Below, in pieces: positions 43,849 through 52,016 of a stretch of 64,000 nt of DNA (position 1 is its first letter; every line of letters begins with the position of its first letter). The DNA lies in NCBI RefSeq assembly GCF_004214935.1, contig NZ_SFCC01000012.1, forward strand, positions 186,001 through 250,000, read 5' to 3'. A program made the translations under genes and the position numbers. The notes below the pieces were generated by a model, which searched no databases, was not told the DNA's origin, and saw only the letters and a list, made by a program, of their open reading frames with translations. The stretch comes from Amycolatopsis suaedae. GTDB taxonomy: Bacteria > Actinomycetota > Actinomycetes > Mycobacteriales > Pseudonocardiaceae.

Positions 43849-43852
43849 AAGG

Positions 43853-45193
43853 TCACCTTCCATCGTTCTCGAAGGCACCGAGGTCCGGTGCCTTCCCGTT
43901 GAAGGGCAGTCCGACGTCGGTGCCCTTGTCGATCAGGGCACTGTTCGCCGCGAGACGAAGGTGGGGCAGCACGGGCAGGCTCCCGTCCGCCCCGCGGGGC
44001 GCGTCCCAGCCGGACGTCGACACACTCCGGAACTGGGCGTCCGACAGGGGGACGCCCAGGTTCCAGGTGTTGAACGCGGCGTTCGTGCCTGCCATGTACG
44101 ACGTCGGCGTCCCGGTGTAGGCGATGTTGTTACGCAGGTTGCCCCGGCCGACGGTGGCGCCCTTCGAGTCGACTCCCCGCATGTTGAAGTTGGGGTTGTT
44201 TCCGTAGCCGGTGTTGTTGAAGAAGTCGTTGGCCACCGGGTGGTGGTTGGCGTAGAAGCCCGCCGCCTTGTTGAGGAAGGCCACCGAGAAGCGGACGGTG
44301 TGCTTCACCGCGTTGGGGTCGTAGTCACCGCCGAAGCCGCCCGCCTTGAAGCCGGCTCCGTTGCCTGCGGGATTCGTCGTCCCCGGCTTGTACCCGTTGC
44401 GCCAGGCCCACGAGTGCTCGATGGTCACCGGTGAGTACGTGGAGATGAGGTCGAACCCGTCATCGGCGTTCCACCACGCACGGCAACCGCGGAACACGTT
44501 CGCGGGCCTGCCCCGCGGCGTGTAGTGCGAGCCGAACCCGTCGGCGTTCTCGCCGGGCTTGTCGTTGCTGCGCAGGTCGTAGTTGTCGTGTGCGTCCGAG
44601 TTGAGGACCAGGTTGCCACCCCCGCCGCTGATGAACAGGCCGGTGCCCATGTGGTGGTGGGTGTCGATCTGCTCGAAGATGTTGTTGCTGCCGGAGATCC
44701 AGAGTCCCCAGGACTCGGCGTTCCGGTTGTTGTTCTGCGGAACGCCGGTGACCTCCAGTCCTTTGAGGTGGATCCAGCTGCCGGTGACGTTGAAGCCCTT
44801 GATCCGGCAGTCGTCCCTCATGCGCGAGAAGTCGAACACCGGCTTCTCGCCCGGATGGGCCCAGTACCGGATCGGGTTACCCGAGCTACCGCTCTTGTTC
44901 AGGGTGATCGCGTCGACCCTGGCGGTCTGGTTCGCGCAGGCGCTGTTCGCACGAGTGTAGGCGTACCTGCCGCCCCGGAAGTAGACCGTGTCACCCGCCT
45001 TGGCGGTGGTCTGCGCACGCGCGATCGACGCCCACGGCGCGGCCTGCGTACCCGCCGCACTGTCACTTCCGTCCGGGGCGACGTAGTAGACGCTTCCGGC
45101 TGCCGCGTCCGCGGTGGACGCCGGAGCGGCGGCCATCGCGGCGGAACCGGCCGCGATCACCGAGAGCAGGAGGGCACGACCGACGAACCTCAT
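43853..45193 (-). CDS. Secreted PL9-type pectate lyase (right-handed beta-helix)
   Basis: A 446-residue secreted protein (signal about 1-31) that folds as a parallel beta-helix. It starts YYVAPDGSDSAAGTQAAPWA and has the PL9 calcium/catalytic core pattern GENADGFGSHYT, then FRGCRAWWNADDGFDLI. It ends DLGAFEND as do other beta-helix lyases. PL9 enzymes cleave polygalacturonate or the rhamnogalacturonan backbone by beta-elimination. It leads a two-gene unit with the GH43-type galactanase-like gene. Confidence 0.88.
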   Translation of the reverse strand: MRFVGRALLLSVIAAGSAAMAAAPASTADAAAGSVYYVAPDGSDSAAGTQAAPWASIARAQTTAKAGDTVYFRGGRYAYTRANSACANQTARVDAITLNKSGSSGNPIRYWAHPGEKPVFDFSRMRDDCRIKGFNVTGSWIHLKGLEVTGVPQNNNRNAESWGLWISGSNNIFEQIDTHHHMGTGLFISGGGGNLVLNSDAHDNYDLRSNDKPGENADGFGSHYTPRGRPANVFRGCRAWWNADDGFDLISTYSPVTIEHSWAWRNGYKPGTTNPAGNGAGFKAGGFGGDYDPNAVKHTVRFSVAFLNKAAGFYANHHPVANDFFNNTGYGNNPNFNMRGVDSKGATVGRGNLRNNIAYTGTPTSYMAGTNAAFNTWNLGVPLSDAQFRSVSTSGWDAPRGADGSLPVLPHLRLAANSALIDKGTDVGLPFNGKAPDLGAFENDGR

Positions 45194-45365
45194 GATTCAC
45201 CTGCCGTCGTACAGGCGGCGCGTCACCGCGTGAGTCCTGCGGTGGAACGACGACTCACCGGCCGAGTAATGAACCGAAATCATGATTCGCATCTCCTTGG
45301 CGGGAATAGAGCTGGACCGGTGCCAGTCGGGCGGGCACCACGGTCTTACACACTGTGTCCACGGA
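45194..45365. promoter_or_regulatory. Promoter region of the PL9/GH43 unit
   Basis: This 172-bp gap separates the PL9 start from the GH2 stop of the upstream run. It contains the 10-bp palindrome AATCATGATT (45278-45287) and a partial repeat CATGATTC at 45191, either of which could be an operator. Confidence 0.35.
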
Positions 45366-48300
45366 TCAGTGACGACCGGCGGCCAGTTCCGCGATCCCGA
45401 GGAACCCGTGGGTGGTGCCCGGGGCGCGGCTGGTCAGGTCCAGACGGATCCGGCCGGTGCCGACCGGGGCGAACGTGACGACGGTCGGCTTGCCCGGTTC
45501 CTTCGCCCACTCGACCGTCGCGTCGCGGACCGGCACGAACGTCGTCCCGTTCCAGTAGGACACCGAGATCGTCGCGGGCAGGGAATGCGAGCCGTCGACG
45601 AGGAACGAGGCCCGCACTGAGCTGATCGGGCCACCTTCCAGGCCGGACAGTGACACCCACTCCGCCGCGTGCGCACGGCTCACCGGCGGGAGCAGGGCGG
45701 TGGCCTCCTTGAGGTAGTAGTTCGACCACTTCGTCGACACGTCGCCGTCGAGCATCGCGGCCGGGATCGTGTCCGGCGCACCCGAGTAGCTCGCGTCCGC
45801 TGCCGGTGCGGCCGGTGCGGCCGGTGCGGCCGGTGCGGCCGCCTCCGCCACGGGACCGGCCGGCAAACCGGCGTCAGGCCTGCCACCGATCGCCCTGATC
45901 GTCGCGGTAGCGATGCGCAGGCCCGGTGCCCGCGCAGTGACCGTGACCGTGGACGTCTGTCCGGAGCGGACTATCGCCAGTGCCTTGCCGTTGAACGCCG
46001 TACGCGAGGACGCCTGGTAGTTCTCCGCGCTCTCCTGCCGGCCGTTGTCCAGGCCCGCCAGGCTGCCGCCCCTGACGTGGAACGAGATCCGGTTGTCCGC
46101 TCCCGGCACGACCACCCCGGCCCGGTCGACGACCTCCGCGGTGACGAAGGTGTGCGACTTGCCGTCGGCCCTGGTGACCTCGCGGTCGGGCGTCAGCCTG
46201 ATCGCGTGCGGCGCGCCTGCCGTGACGACCTCGTCGCGGGCGACCTCCACGCCGCCGCGCTTGGCGACCGCGACGAGCCGCCCGGGCTCGAACGGCACCG
46301 TCCAGGCCAGGTGCAGCTTGCCCGCGCTGCCGTTGGGACTGGTGTAACTGCCGGGGAAACGCCCAGTGGTCTGCGTCTTGTCGTCCCCGCTCGCCTCGGT
46401 GGTCTCCAGGTACCGGGCGCCGTACGTGGTCGTCTTCGTGTCGAACTTCCGCTCCCCCAGCGACCTGCCGTTCAGCGTCAGCTCGACGGTGTCCGCATTG
46501 CTGTAGGCCCACACCGACACCGGCTCACCCGGCTTGTGGCCGGTCCAGTTCATCGGCAGCAGGTGCACCATCGGCTCGGTGGTCCACTGGCTGCGGAAGA
46601 GGTGGTAGAAGTCCTTGGCGAACCCGGCGGTGTCCACCGCGCCGAAGAACGACGACTTCACCGGGAACACCTCGTTGTAGGGCGTCGGCTCGCCGAGGTA
46701 GTCGATGCCGGTCCACAGGAACTGGCCGGCGAACCACTTGCGGTCGCGGTCCTTCTTCAGCCCGTACTCGCCGCTGTAGGTCCACGGAGCCAGGTTGTTG
46801 TCGTAGGAGGAGGTGTTGCGCCGGCCCGGCGTGTAGTTCTCGCCGGTGTTGAGCTGTTCGGGGTCCTGGTAGTAGCCGCGCGTCGAGGTGGAGGACGACG
46901 ACTCGGCCTCGAAGAAGAACTTCCCCGGATAGCGGGCATGCAGCCCGTCGATCGAGGAGGAGTTGTTGTAGTTCACGCCCAGGCCGTCGAGCATCTGCAG
47001 GATCTGGTCCTGCGGTGATCCGACGGCCGGGACCTGGCGGTAGCGATCGGAGCCCATCACGATCGGCCGCGTGGTGTCGACCGACCGCACGTCCTCGATC
47101 AGCCGCTTGGCCATCGGTACCCCGGCCGGGAAGGAGGAGTCGGGGATCTCGTTGCCGATGGACCACATCACCACCGACGGGGAGTTCTTGGCCGCGTGCA
47201 CCATCTCACGGACGTCGGCGCTGCTGTGAGCGTCGAAGAACCGGCCGTAGTCGTACCTCACCTTGGGGGTACGCCAGGTGTCGAACGCCTCGATCTGCAG
47301 GAGCAGGCCCATTTCCTCACACAGCCGGACGAACTCCGCCGAGGGCGGATTGTGCGAGGTCCGCACGGCGTTCACACCCATGCTCTTCATGATCCGCAAC
47401 TGGCGGGCGGTCGCGTCCGGCGAGACCGCGGCGCCCAGGGCACCCAGGTCGTGGTGAAGATTGACGCCCTTGAGCTTCATCTCCACACCGTTGAGCGAGA
47501 AGCCGTTGTCCGGATGGAAGGCGAAGTACCGCACCCCCGTGCGCGTGCTCACGGTGTCCACCACCGTGCCACCCTGACGGACCTCGGTGTCCACCGTGTA
47601 CAGATACGGCCGGTCCACCGACCACAGCACCGGCCGGTCGACGCGCACGTCGACCGTCGCCGTGCGTGGTTGCGCGGCCAGCGCGGCCGTCGTCGTCCCG
47701 CTGCCGACGACCCGCCCCTCCGCATCCCTCACCGTCGAGACGATCTCCGCCCGGGCGTCACCCCGCTCACTGACCGCGGTGGTCGCCACCCGCATCGTGG
47801 CGAACCCGGACCCGATCGTGTTCTCCAGATCCGGGGTCGTCACCTGCACGCCATGACGTGTGACGTGCACCGGTTCGGTGACGACGAGCCGGACGTCGCG
47901 GTAGATGCCGCTGCCGGAGTACCACCGGCTGCTCGGCACCTGGTTGCGCACCTTGACCGACAGCACGTTCGGCGCGCCGCCGACGTGCGCGTGCGGGGTG
48001 AGGTCGTACGCGAAACCGGTGTATCCGTACGGATGCCGGCCCAGCAGTGTGCCGTTGAGATACACCTCGGAATCCATGTAGACCCCGTCGAACTCGATCG
48101 ACACCTTCTTGCCCGCCATCGACGACGGCAGCGTGAACGTCTTGCGATACCAGCCGAGGCCGCCCGGAAGGAAGCCCGTCCCCGCATTGGTGTGCGGTCC
48201 CTGCTCGGGGTCGAGCCCGATACTCCAGTCGTGCGGCAGGCGCGTGTCACGCCAGCGCCGATCACGCACATCCGGCTGTGGTGCGTCCGCACCGGTCCTG

Positions 48301-48479
48301 TTGGCCAGCAGGAACTGCCATCCACCGGTGAAATCCACTGCCCGTTCCCCGAAGCCGGCCTGCTCCCCCGGCACGGCCTGCGCCGCAGGCGCACCACACA
48401 GCCCCGCCGCGACGACGCAGCCCAGGAGCAATGCCAGCGTTCTTCTCACTACATTCGATCGTCGATTCGGCAAGATCAC
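45366..48479 (-). CDS. Secreted GH2 beta-galactosidase-like enzyme with CBM32-type tail
   Basis: A protein of about 1037 residues. A signal peptide (ending AAQA) is followed by the GH2 sugar-binding domain (LPHDWSIG, GWYRKTF, YSGSGIYRDV), the immunoglobulin-like domain and the catalytic barrel. The barrel has RTSHNPPS, acid/base Glu in MWSIGNEIP and the probable nucleophile in FFEAESSSS. Further beta domains and an Ala-Pro linker built from four 9-bp repeats lead to a discoidin/CBM32-like module. GTG 48479 (or GTG 48449) is the start. It is the last gene of the seven-gene rhamnogalacturonan run, so trimming galactan side chains is likely. Confidence 0.9.
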   Translation of the reverse strand: MILPNRRSNVVRRTLALLLGCVVAAGLCGAPAAQAVPGEQAGFGERAVDFTGGWQFLLANRTGADAPQPDVRDRRWRDTRLPHDWSIGLDPEQGPHTNAGTGFLPGGLGWYRKTFTLPSSMAGKKVSIEFDGVYMDSEVYLNGTLLGRHPYGYTGFAYDLTPHAHVGGAPNVLSVKVRNQVPSSRWYSGSGIYRDVRLVVTEPVHVTRHGVQVTTPDLENTIGSGFATMRVATTAVSERGDARAEIVSTVRDAEGRVVGSGTTTAALAAQPRTATVDVRVDRPVLWSVDRPYLYTVDTEVRQGGTVVDTVSTRTGVRYFAFHPDNGFSLNGVEMKLKGVNLHHDLGALGAAVSPDATARQLRIMKSMGVNAVRTSHNPPSAEFVRLCEEMGLLLQIEAFDTWRTPKVRYDYGRFFDAHSSADVREMVHAAKNSPSVVMWSIGNEIPDSSFPAGVPMAKRLIEDVRSVDTTRPIVMGSDRYRQVPAVGSPQDQILQMLDGLGVNYNNSSSIDGLHARYPGKFFFEAESSSSTSTRGYYQDPEQLNTGENYTPGRRNTSSYDNNLAPWTYSGEYGLKKDRDRKWFAGQFLWTGIDYLGEPTPYNEVFPVKSSFFGAVDTAGFAKDFYHLFRSQWTTEPMVHLLPMNWTGHKPGEPVSVWAYSNADTVELTLNGRSLGERKFDTKTTTYGARYLETTEASGDDKTQTTGRFPGSYTSPNGSAGKLHLAWTVPFEPGRLVAVAKRGGVEVARDEVVTAGAPHAIRLTPDREVTRADGKSHTFVTAEVVDRAGVVVPGADNRISFHVRGGSLAGLDNGRQESAENYQASSRTAFNGKALAIVRSGQTSTVTVTARAPGLRIATATIRAIGGRPDAGLPAGPVAEAAAPAAPAAPAAPAADASYSGAPDTIPAAMLDGDVSTKWSNYYLKEATALLPPVSRAHAAEWVSLSGLEGGPISSVRASFLVDGSHSLPATISVSYWNGTTFVPVRDATVEWAKEPGKPTVVTFAPVGTGRIRLDLTSRAPGTTHGFLGIAELAAGRH
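45805..45840. repeat. Tandem 9-bp repeat coding an Ala-Pro linker
   Basis: Four copies of GGTGCGGCC encode an Ala-Ala-Pro-rich linker between the GH2 body and the CBM32-like tail. Such repeats expand and contract readily. Confidence 0.9.
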
Positions 48480-48514
48480 ACCGCCCAGTAGTTCTGTTGG
48501 AAGTATTTCTCGGC

Positions 48515-49915
48515 CTAGCCCAGCCGGAAGTCCGCGACCCGGATGGGGGACGGGGTGGTTCCGGTGGAGCGTTGCTGGTAGAGCACGGACAACACGCCTT
48601 CGGTCGCCACGCGGCTGTAGTCGACGTTGACCTCGCCGAAGACGTTCATGCCGGCGCGGTCGAAGACCAGGGTCCAGTCGGTCCAGTTGCTGGCCTTGGA
48701 CGCGGAGACGATCCGGCCGAACGGCATGATCAGGTAGATGTTGTCGTCGCGGTCGAACACGGCGCGGGTGCGGCCGGTGGCGTTCGGCTGGATCGGTACC
48801 TCGCGCTTGACCCACGACCCCGCCGGGGTGCGGAACAGATGGAACGTGCGGCCCCAGCGGGTGCGGTCGGCGGCGTAGCGGGTGACGCACTGGGTGAACC
48901 GGCCGGGAACGTAGCTGATCACCGTGTGCGGTGCGCCGGTGCTGTCGACGGCCTGGCTTTCCTGGTTCATCAGGCCGTGGTTGGGGCCGAGCGGGTCGAC
49001 CACGAGGTTCGCCGCCACCCCGACGGGTGAGCCGCCGGTGGTGCCGGCGACCTGGCCGGTGTTCCGGCGCCAGGTGCGGCCCCGGTCGTCGCTGTAGACG
49101 TAGCCGGTGTCGTGGTTGGTCAGCCCGCCCGAATTGCACAGCACACCGGAGTTGCCTTCGCGCCAGGTGAACGCGGCGTGCAGCCGTCCGCCACGGCCGT
49201 AGGTCAGACCGTGCAGGTACATGTTGCGGGTCGTGCTGGTCACGCCGTTCGGCCCGGTCCATGAGCCGCCGGCCGATGACCACCTGCCGAGCTTGCGCCA
49301 CGTCGTGCCGTCGTACTCGGCGAGCTCGTTGGTGCCGTTGCCGGAGCGGCCGGTGCGGTAGCTCAGCTGCAGCCGCCGCTCCGGCGTGACGACGAACTGC
49401 GGGTAGCTGATCCCGCCGAGCTCTGCCCCGTCCAGCGTGCGCTGCACCGGGCCGAACCGAGCCGTGGACCACGCACGCGACGCGGGCGCAGATACCAGGC
49501 CGGCCTCGGACTTGACATAGAACACCCGGGTGTCGTGGACATCCATGGCCACGTGCAGGCGGCCGTCGGTGGGAGAAATGCCCAGCGAGATGACGTTGTG
49601 CGAGTCGTTGACGGTCAGCTTGTGCGGCAGGACCGCCTTCTCCCACGCCCCGGCCGGAAGGTGGCGGCGGGCGACCACGGCGTTCCGGTTCGCGGTGTAC
49701 CAGGCGGTGTACTGGTAGCCGGCGTGGGTGAGGATCGCATCCGACTGATAGGACTGGTTGTTCACCAGCCCGTCGTAGGACACGAAGTACAACGCCGCCG
49801 GATCGAGCTGAGTGTCCCGCAGCAGTGTCACGCCTGGCCCGGCACGTTCGGCCACGGCGGCCGCCGGGGACACCAGTGCGAGGCAGGTGACCAGGAGGAT
49901 CATCGCGCGGATCAT
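48515..49915 (-). CDS. Secreted BNR_4 seven-bladed propeller enzyme (GH145/PL24-25 type)
   Basis: A 466-residue secreted protein with a signal peptide of about 23 residues. The propeller shows NDSHNVISLGISPTDGRLHV then AMDVHDTRVFYVKS, the signature of the BNR_4 superfamily. That superfamily covers alpha-L-rhamnosidases acting on rhamnose-glucuronate linkages (GH145) and ulvan-type lyases (PL24/25). The conserved His in DSHN is the residue implicated in catalysis in both groups. In this operon an attack on rhamnose-uronate bonds is plausible. ATG 49915 has AAGGGG before it; 41 bp separate it from the GH43 gene. Confidence 0.85.
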   Translation of the reverse strand: MIRAMILLVTCLALVSPAAAVAERAGPGVTLLRDTQLDPAALYFVSYDGLVNNQSYQSDAILTHAGYQYTAWYTANRNAVVARRHLPAGAWEKAVLPHKLTVNDSHNVISLGISPTDGRLHVAMDVHDTRVFYVKSEAGLVSAPASRAWSTARFGPVQRTLDGAELGGISYPQFVVTPERRLQLSYRTGRSGNGTNELAEYDGTTWRKLGRWSSAGGSWTGPNGVTSTTRNMYLHGLTYGRGGRLHAAFTWREGNSGVLCNSGGLTNHDTGYVYSDDRGRTWRRNTGQVAGTTGGSPVGVAANLVVDPLGPNHGLMNQESQAVDSTGAPHTVISYVPGRFTQCVTRYAADRTRWGRTFHLFRTPAGSWVKREVPIQPNATGRTRAVFDRDDNIYLIMPFGRIVSASKASNWTDWTLVFDRAGMNVFGEVNVDYSRVATEGVLSVLYQQRSTGTTPSPIRVADFRLG

Positions 49916-49956
49916 GGGTGAACCCCTTCGCGTGGCGGTTGCGTACACGGAGCGGT

Positions 49957-51042
49957 TCATCCCCACTGCCGCAGCAGGCGGTCGTACTCGGCCTGGGTGA
50001 CCGGCAGGACGGTGCCGTGGCGTGGACGGCCTGGCATGGTGTAGCTGGAGACGGGCGCCCACCGCCGCGCGTTCAGGTCGGTGGTCGTGAACGGGACGTA
50101 GCCCCGGCCACCGTACTCGTCGATGAACATGTACCAGCGTTCTTCGGTGTTCGACTTGACGACCAGCGGTCCCTCGCCCTGCCTGATCGCGTTGTTGCCG
50201 ATGCAGTCGGCGACGAACGGGTAGTTGCGGTTGAGGATCGTCGCCGACTTCTCCGCGAGGATGAACTTGCCGCAGGGTGACTGCGAGGAGCCGCGCTCGT
50301 CCTTCGTGAACCGGTAGTAGGTGCCGTTGTGCTTGGTGAGCGTCGAGTCGATCGTCGAGTACCCCTTGTCGACCCAGACCTGCGCGGGACTGAAGGTGCG
50401 GAAGTCGCGCGTCGTGGCGTACATCATGCGGTTGTAGGTGTTGGCGGTGTGGTTCGGATCGTTGGGGGAATACAGCTTCGACGCCCAGAACACGACGAAC
50501 TGACCGAGCCCTTCGTCGAAGTAGGCCTCCGGTGCCCACGTGTTCCCGGCGGTGTCCGGCGAGACACGCGCCAGACGCGGCGGGCTCCAGTTCACCAGGT
50601 CGGCCGACTCCCAGACCACTAGGGACTTGCTGCCGGTCCGCTGCACCTGGTCCCAGTTGCCGTTGCCGTACATCCGCAGGTCGGTGGCGATCTGGTAGAA
50701 CTTGCCGCCCTGCGGTGCGCGGATGATGAACGGGTCACGCACGCCACGGGTCCCGAGGGTGGACGTCAGCACCGGGCGTCCGCTGTTGAGCCGGCGCCAG
50801 CGCGTCGGGTCGTTGCCCTGGCTGAGTGCGAAGTACACCTGCTCGCCGGCGGCGGAGTTTTCACCGGTGAAGTGGGTGAACAGGTAACCCGCGTACTGCG
50901 GGGCCGGGGCGAGCGCGGCCGCGTTCGCCGGCGGCCCCGCGACCATTGCCGCGGCGACGCTCGCGATCAACGCCAGCAGGACCGTGATGCGGCGTCTGGG
51001 CCGCCCTCGGGGTGCCGTGTTCGCACGGAAGGACTGTGTCAT
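49957..51042 (-). CDS. Secreted GH43 enzyme
   Basis: A 361-residue secreted single-domain enzyme. The leader has several arginines before its hydrophobic core (RGRPRRRITVLLALIASVAA). The GH43-like propeller has Asp in GVRDPFII, Glu in TWAPEAYFDE and Glu in RQGEGPLVV. It belongs to the rhamnogalacturonan run with about 41 bp to each neighbour. Arabinofuranosidase or galactosidase action on side chains is probable; the subfamily was not determined. Confidence 0.85.
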   Translation of the reverse strand: MTQSFRANTAPRGRPRRRITVLLALIASVAAAMVAGPPANAAALAPAPQYAGYLFTHFTGENSAAGEQVYFALSQGNDPTRWRRLNSGRPVLTSTLGTRGVRDPFIIRAPQGGKFYQIATDLRMYGNGNWDQVQRTGSKSLVVWESADLVNWSPPRLARVSPDTAGNTWAPEAYFDEGLGQFVVFWASKLYSPNDPNHTANTYNRMMYATTRDFRTFSPAQVWVDKGYSTIDSTLTKHNGTYYRFTKDERGSSQSPCGKFILAEKSATILNRNYPFVADCIGNNAIRQGEGPLVVKSNTEERWYMFIDEYGGRGYVPFTTTDLNARRWAPVSSYTMPGRPRHGTVLPVTQAEYDRLLRQWG

Positions 51043-51083
51043 CGGGACCGTCCAATGTGGTCGAGGAGGAGTGGTCTGTCAGG

Positions 51084-51977
51084 TCAGCCCAGCTGGGCTT
51101 CCCACCTGGTCCTGGGGCCGGCCGCGTCGGCGGGGAGGCGGTCCCGTGCGGCGGTGTCGCCGTACATGGTCCAGCGAGCCCAGTCGACGACGGTCTTGGG
51201 GAAGCGCTGGTCGCTCCAGAAGCTGGTGTGGCTGCCGCCGAGGAAGGTGAGGAACGCCTTGGGCCACCTCATCTCCGTGTACGCCTGCCGGGCCGAGGAG
51301 TACGACGTGGTGGAGTCACGGTCGCCGTGGACGAACAGGACCTTGGCCGACACCGAGCCGGCCGGGTTGCCCATGTCCACACAGGACTGCGGGTTGGCGG
51401 AGATGACCCGGCTGTCCGGCCAGCGGGTGAGCAGGCCGTGGGTGACCATGCCGCCGAGGGAGTGACCGGAGACGCCGACGCCCACGCTGGTGTTGATGTG
51501 CCCGGCCAGTGGACCGCTCGTGTTGAGCGCGAGGGTGTTGGTGAGGGCCTGGGAGACGTCCTTGGAGGTGTTGCCGTTGTTGACGTCGGCGAAGCTGTGG
51601 TTGAAGTGGGGGGCGGGGACGACGAAGCCGGCCGAGGCCAGGGCCCGGATGATGAACAGCGAGTTCTGCGGGCTGCTGCCGAAGCCGTGGGTGAAGTTGT
51701 AGACGGGGAAGACACCCTCGGCGACCGGGGCGTTCGTCACCGGGTTACCGCCGGGATTGCCGGTGGCGGGGTAGTAGACGTAGGTGTTGATCCGGCGGTT
51801 ACCGCGGGTCCAGCCGTACTGGCGCACACCGACGGCGAACGGCTTGGTCGGCGCGGTTCCCAGAGTCCGGGCGGGGGTGGCGGCACCGGACAGGCCGGTC
51901 CCGACCAGGGTCGCGCCGCCCACGGTGGCCGCGGCGACCGTGCTCAGCCTCAGGAACGTGCGTCGTTGCATCGACAT
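51084..51977 (-). CDS. Secreted alpha/beta hydrolase (Tat leader)
   Basis: A 297-residue hydrolase with a twin-arginine leader (MQRRTFLRLSTVAAA). The nucleophile elbow is GVSGHSLGGM, the acid is probably in VHGDRDST and the His in GGSHTSF. It resembles chlorophyllase/PET-hydrolase-like and acetylxylan-type esterases (dienelactone hydrolase clan). In a pectin operon an ester-removing role is likely. It lies 39 bp behind the PL11 gene. Confidence 0.85.
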   Translation of the reverse strand: MSMQRRTFLRLSTVAAATVGGATLVGTGLSGAATPARTLGTAPTKPFAVGVRQYGWTRGNRRINTYVYYPATGNPGGNPVTNAPVAEGVFPVYNFTHGFGSSPQNSLFIIRALASAGFVVPAPHFNHSFADVNNGNTSKDVSQALTNTLALNTSGPLAGHINTSVGVGVSGHSLGGMVTHGLLTRWPDSRVISANPQSCVDMGNPAGSVSAKVLFVHGDRDSTTSYSSARQAYTEMRWPKAFLTFLGGSHTSFWSDQRFPKTVVDWARWTMYGDTAARDRLPADAAGPRTRWEAQLG

Positions 51978-52016
51978 GATGACTCCTTGCGGTGGTGGGG
52001 ACGTGCGGACAGGTGG

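Noticed and set aside
45366..49646. GH2 read as a 1426-residue protein
   Set aside because: The N-terminal part is the BNR_4 gene in another frame. A signal peptide begins at GTG 48479 or 48449.
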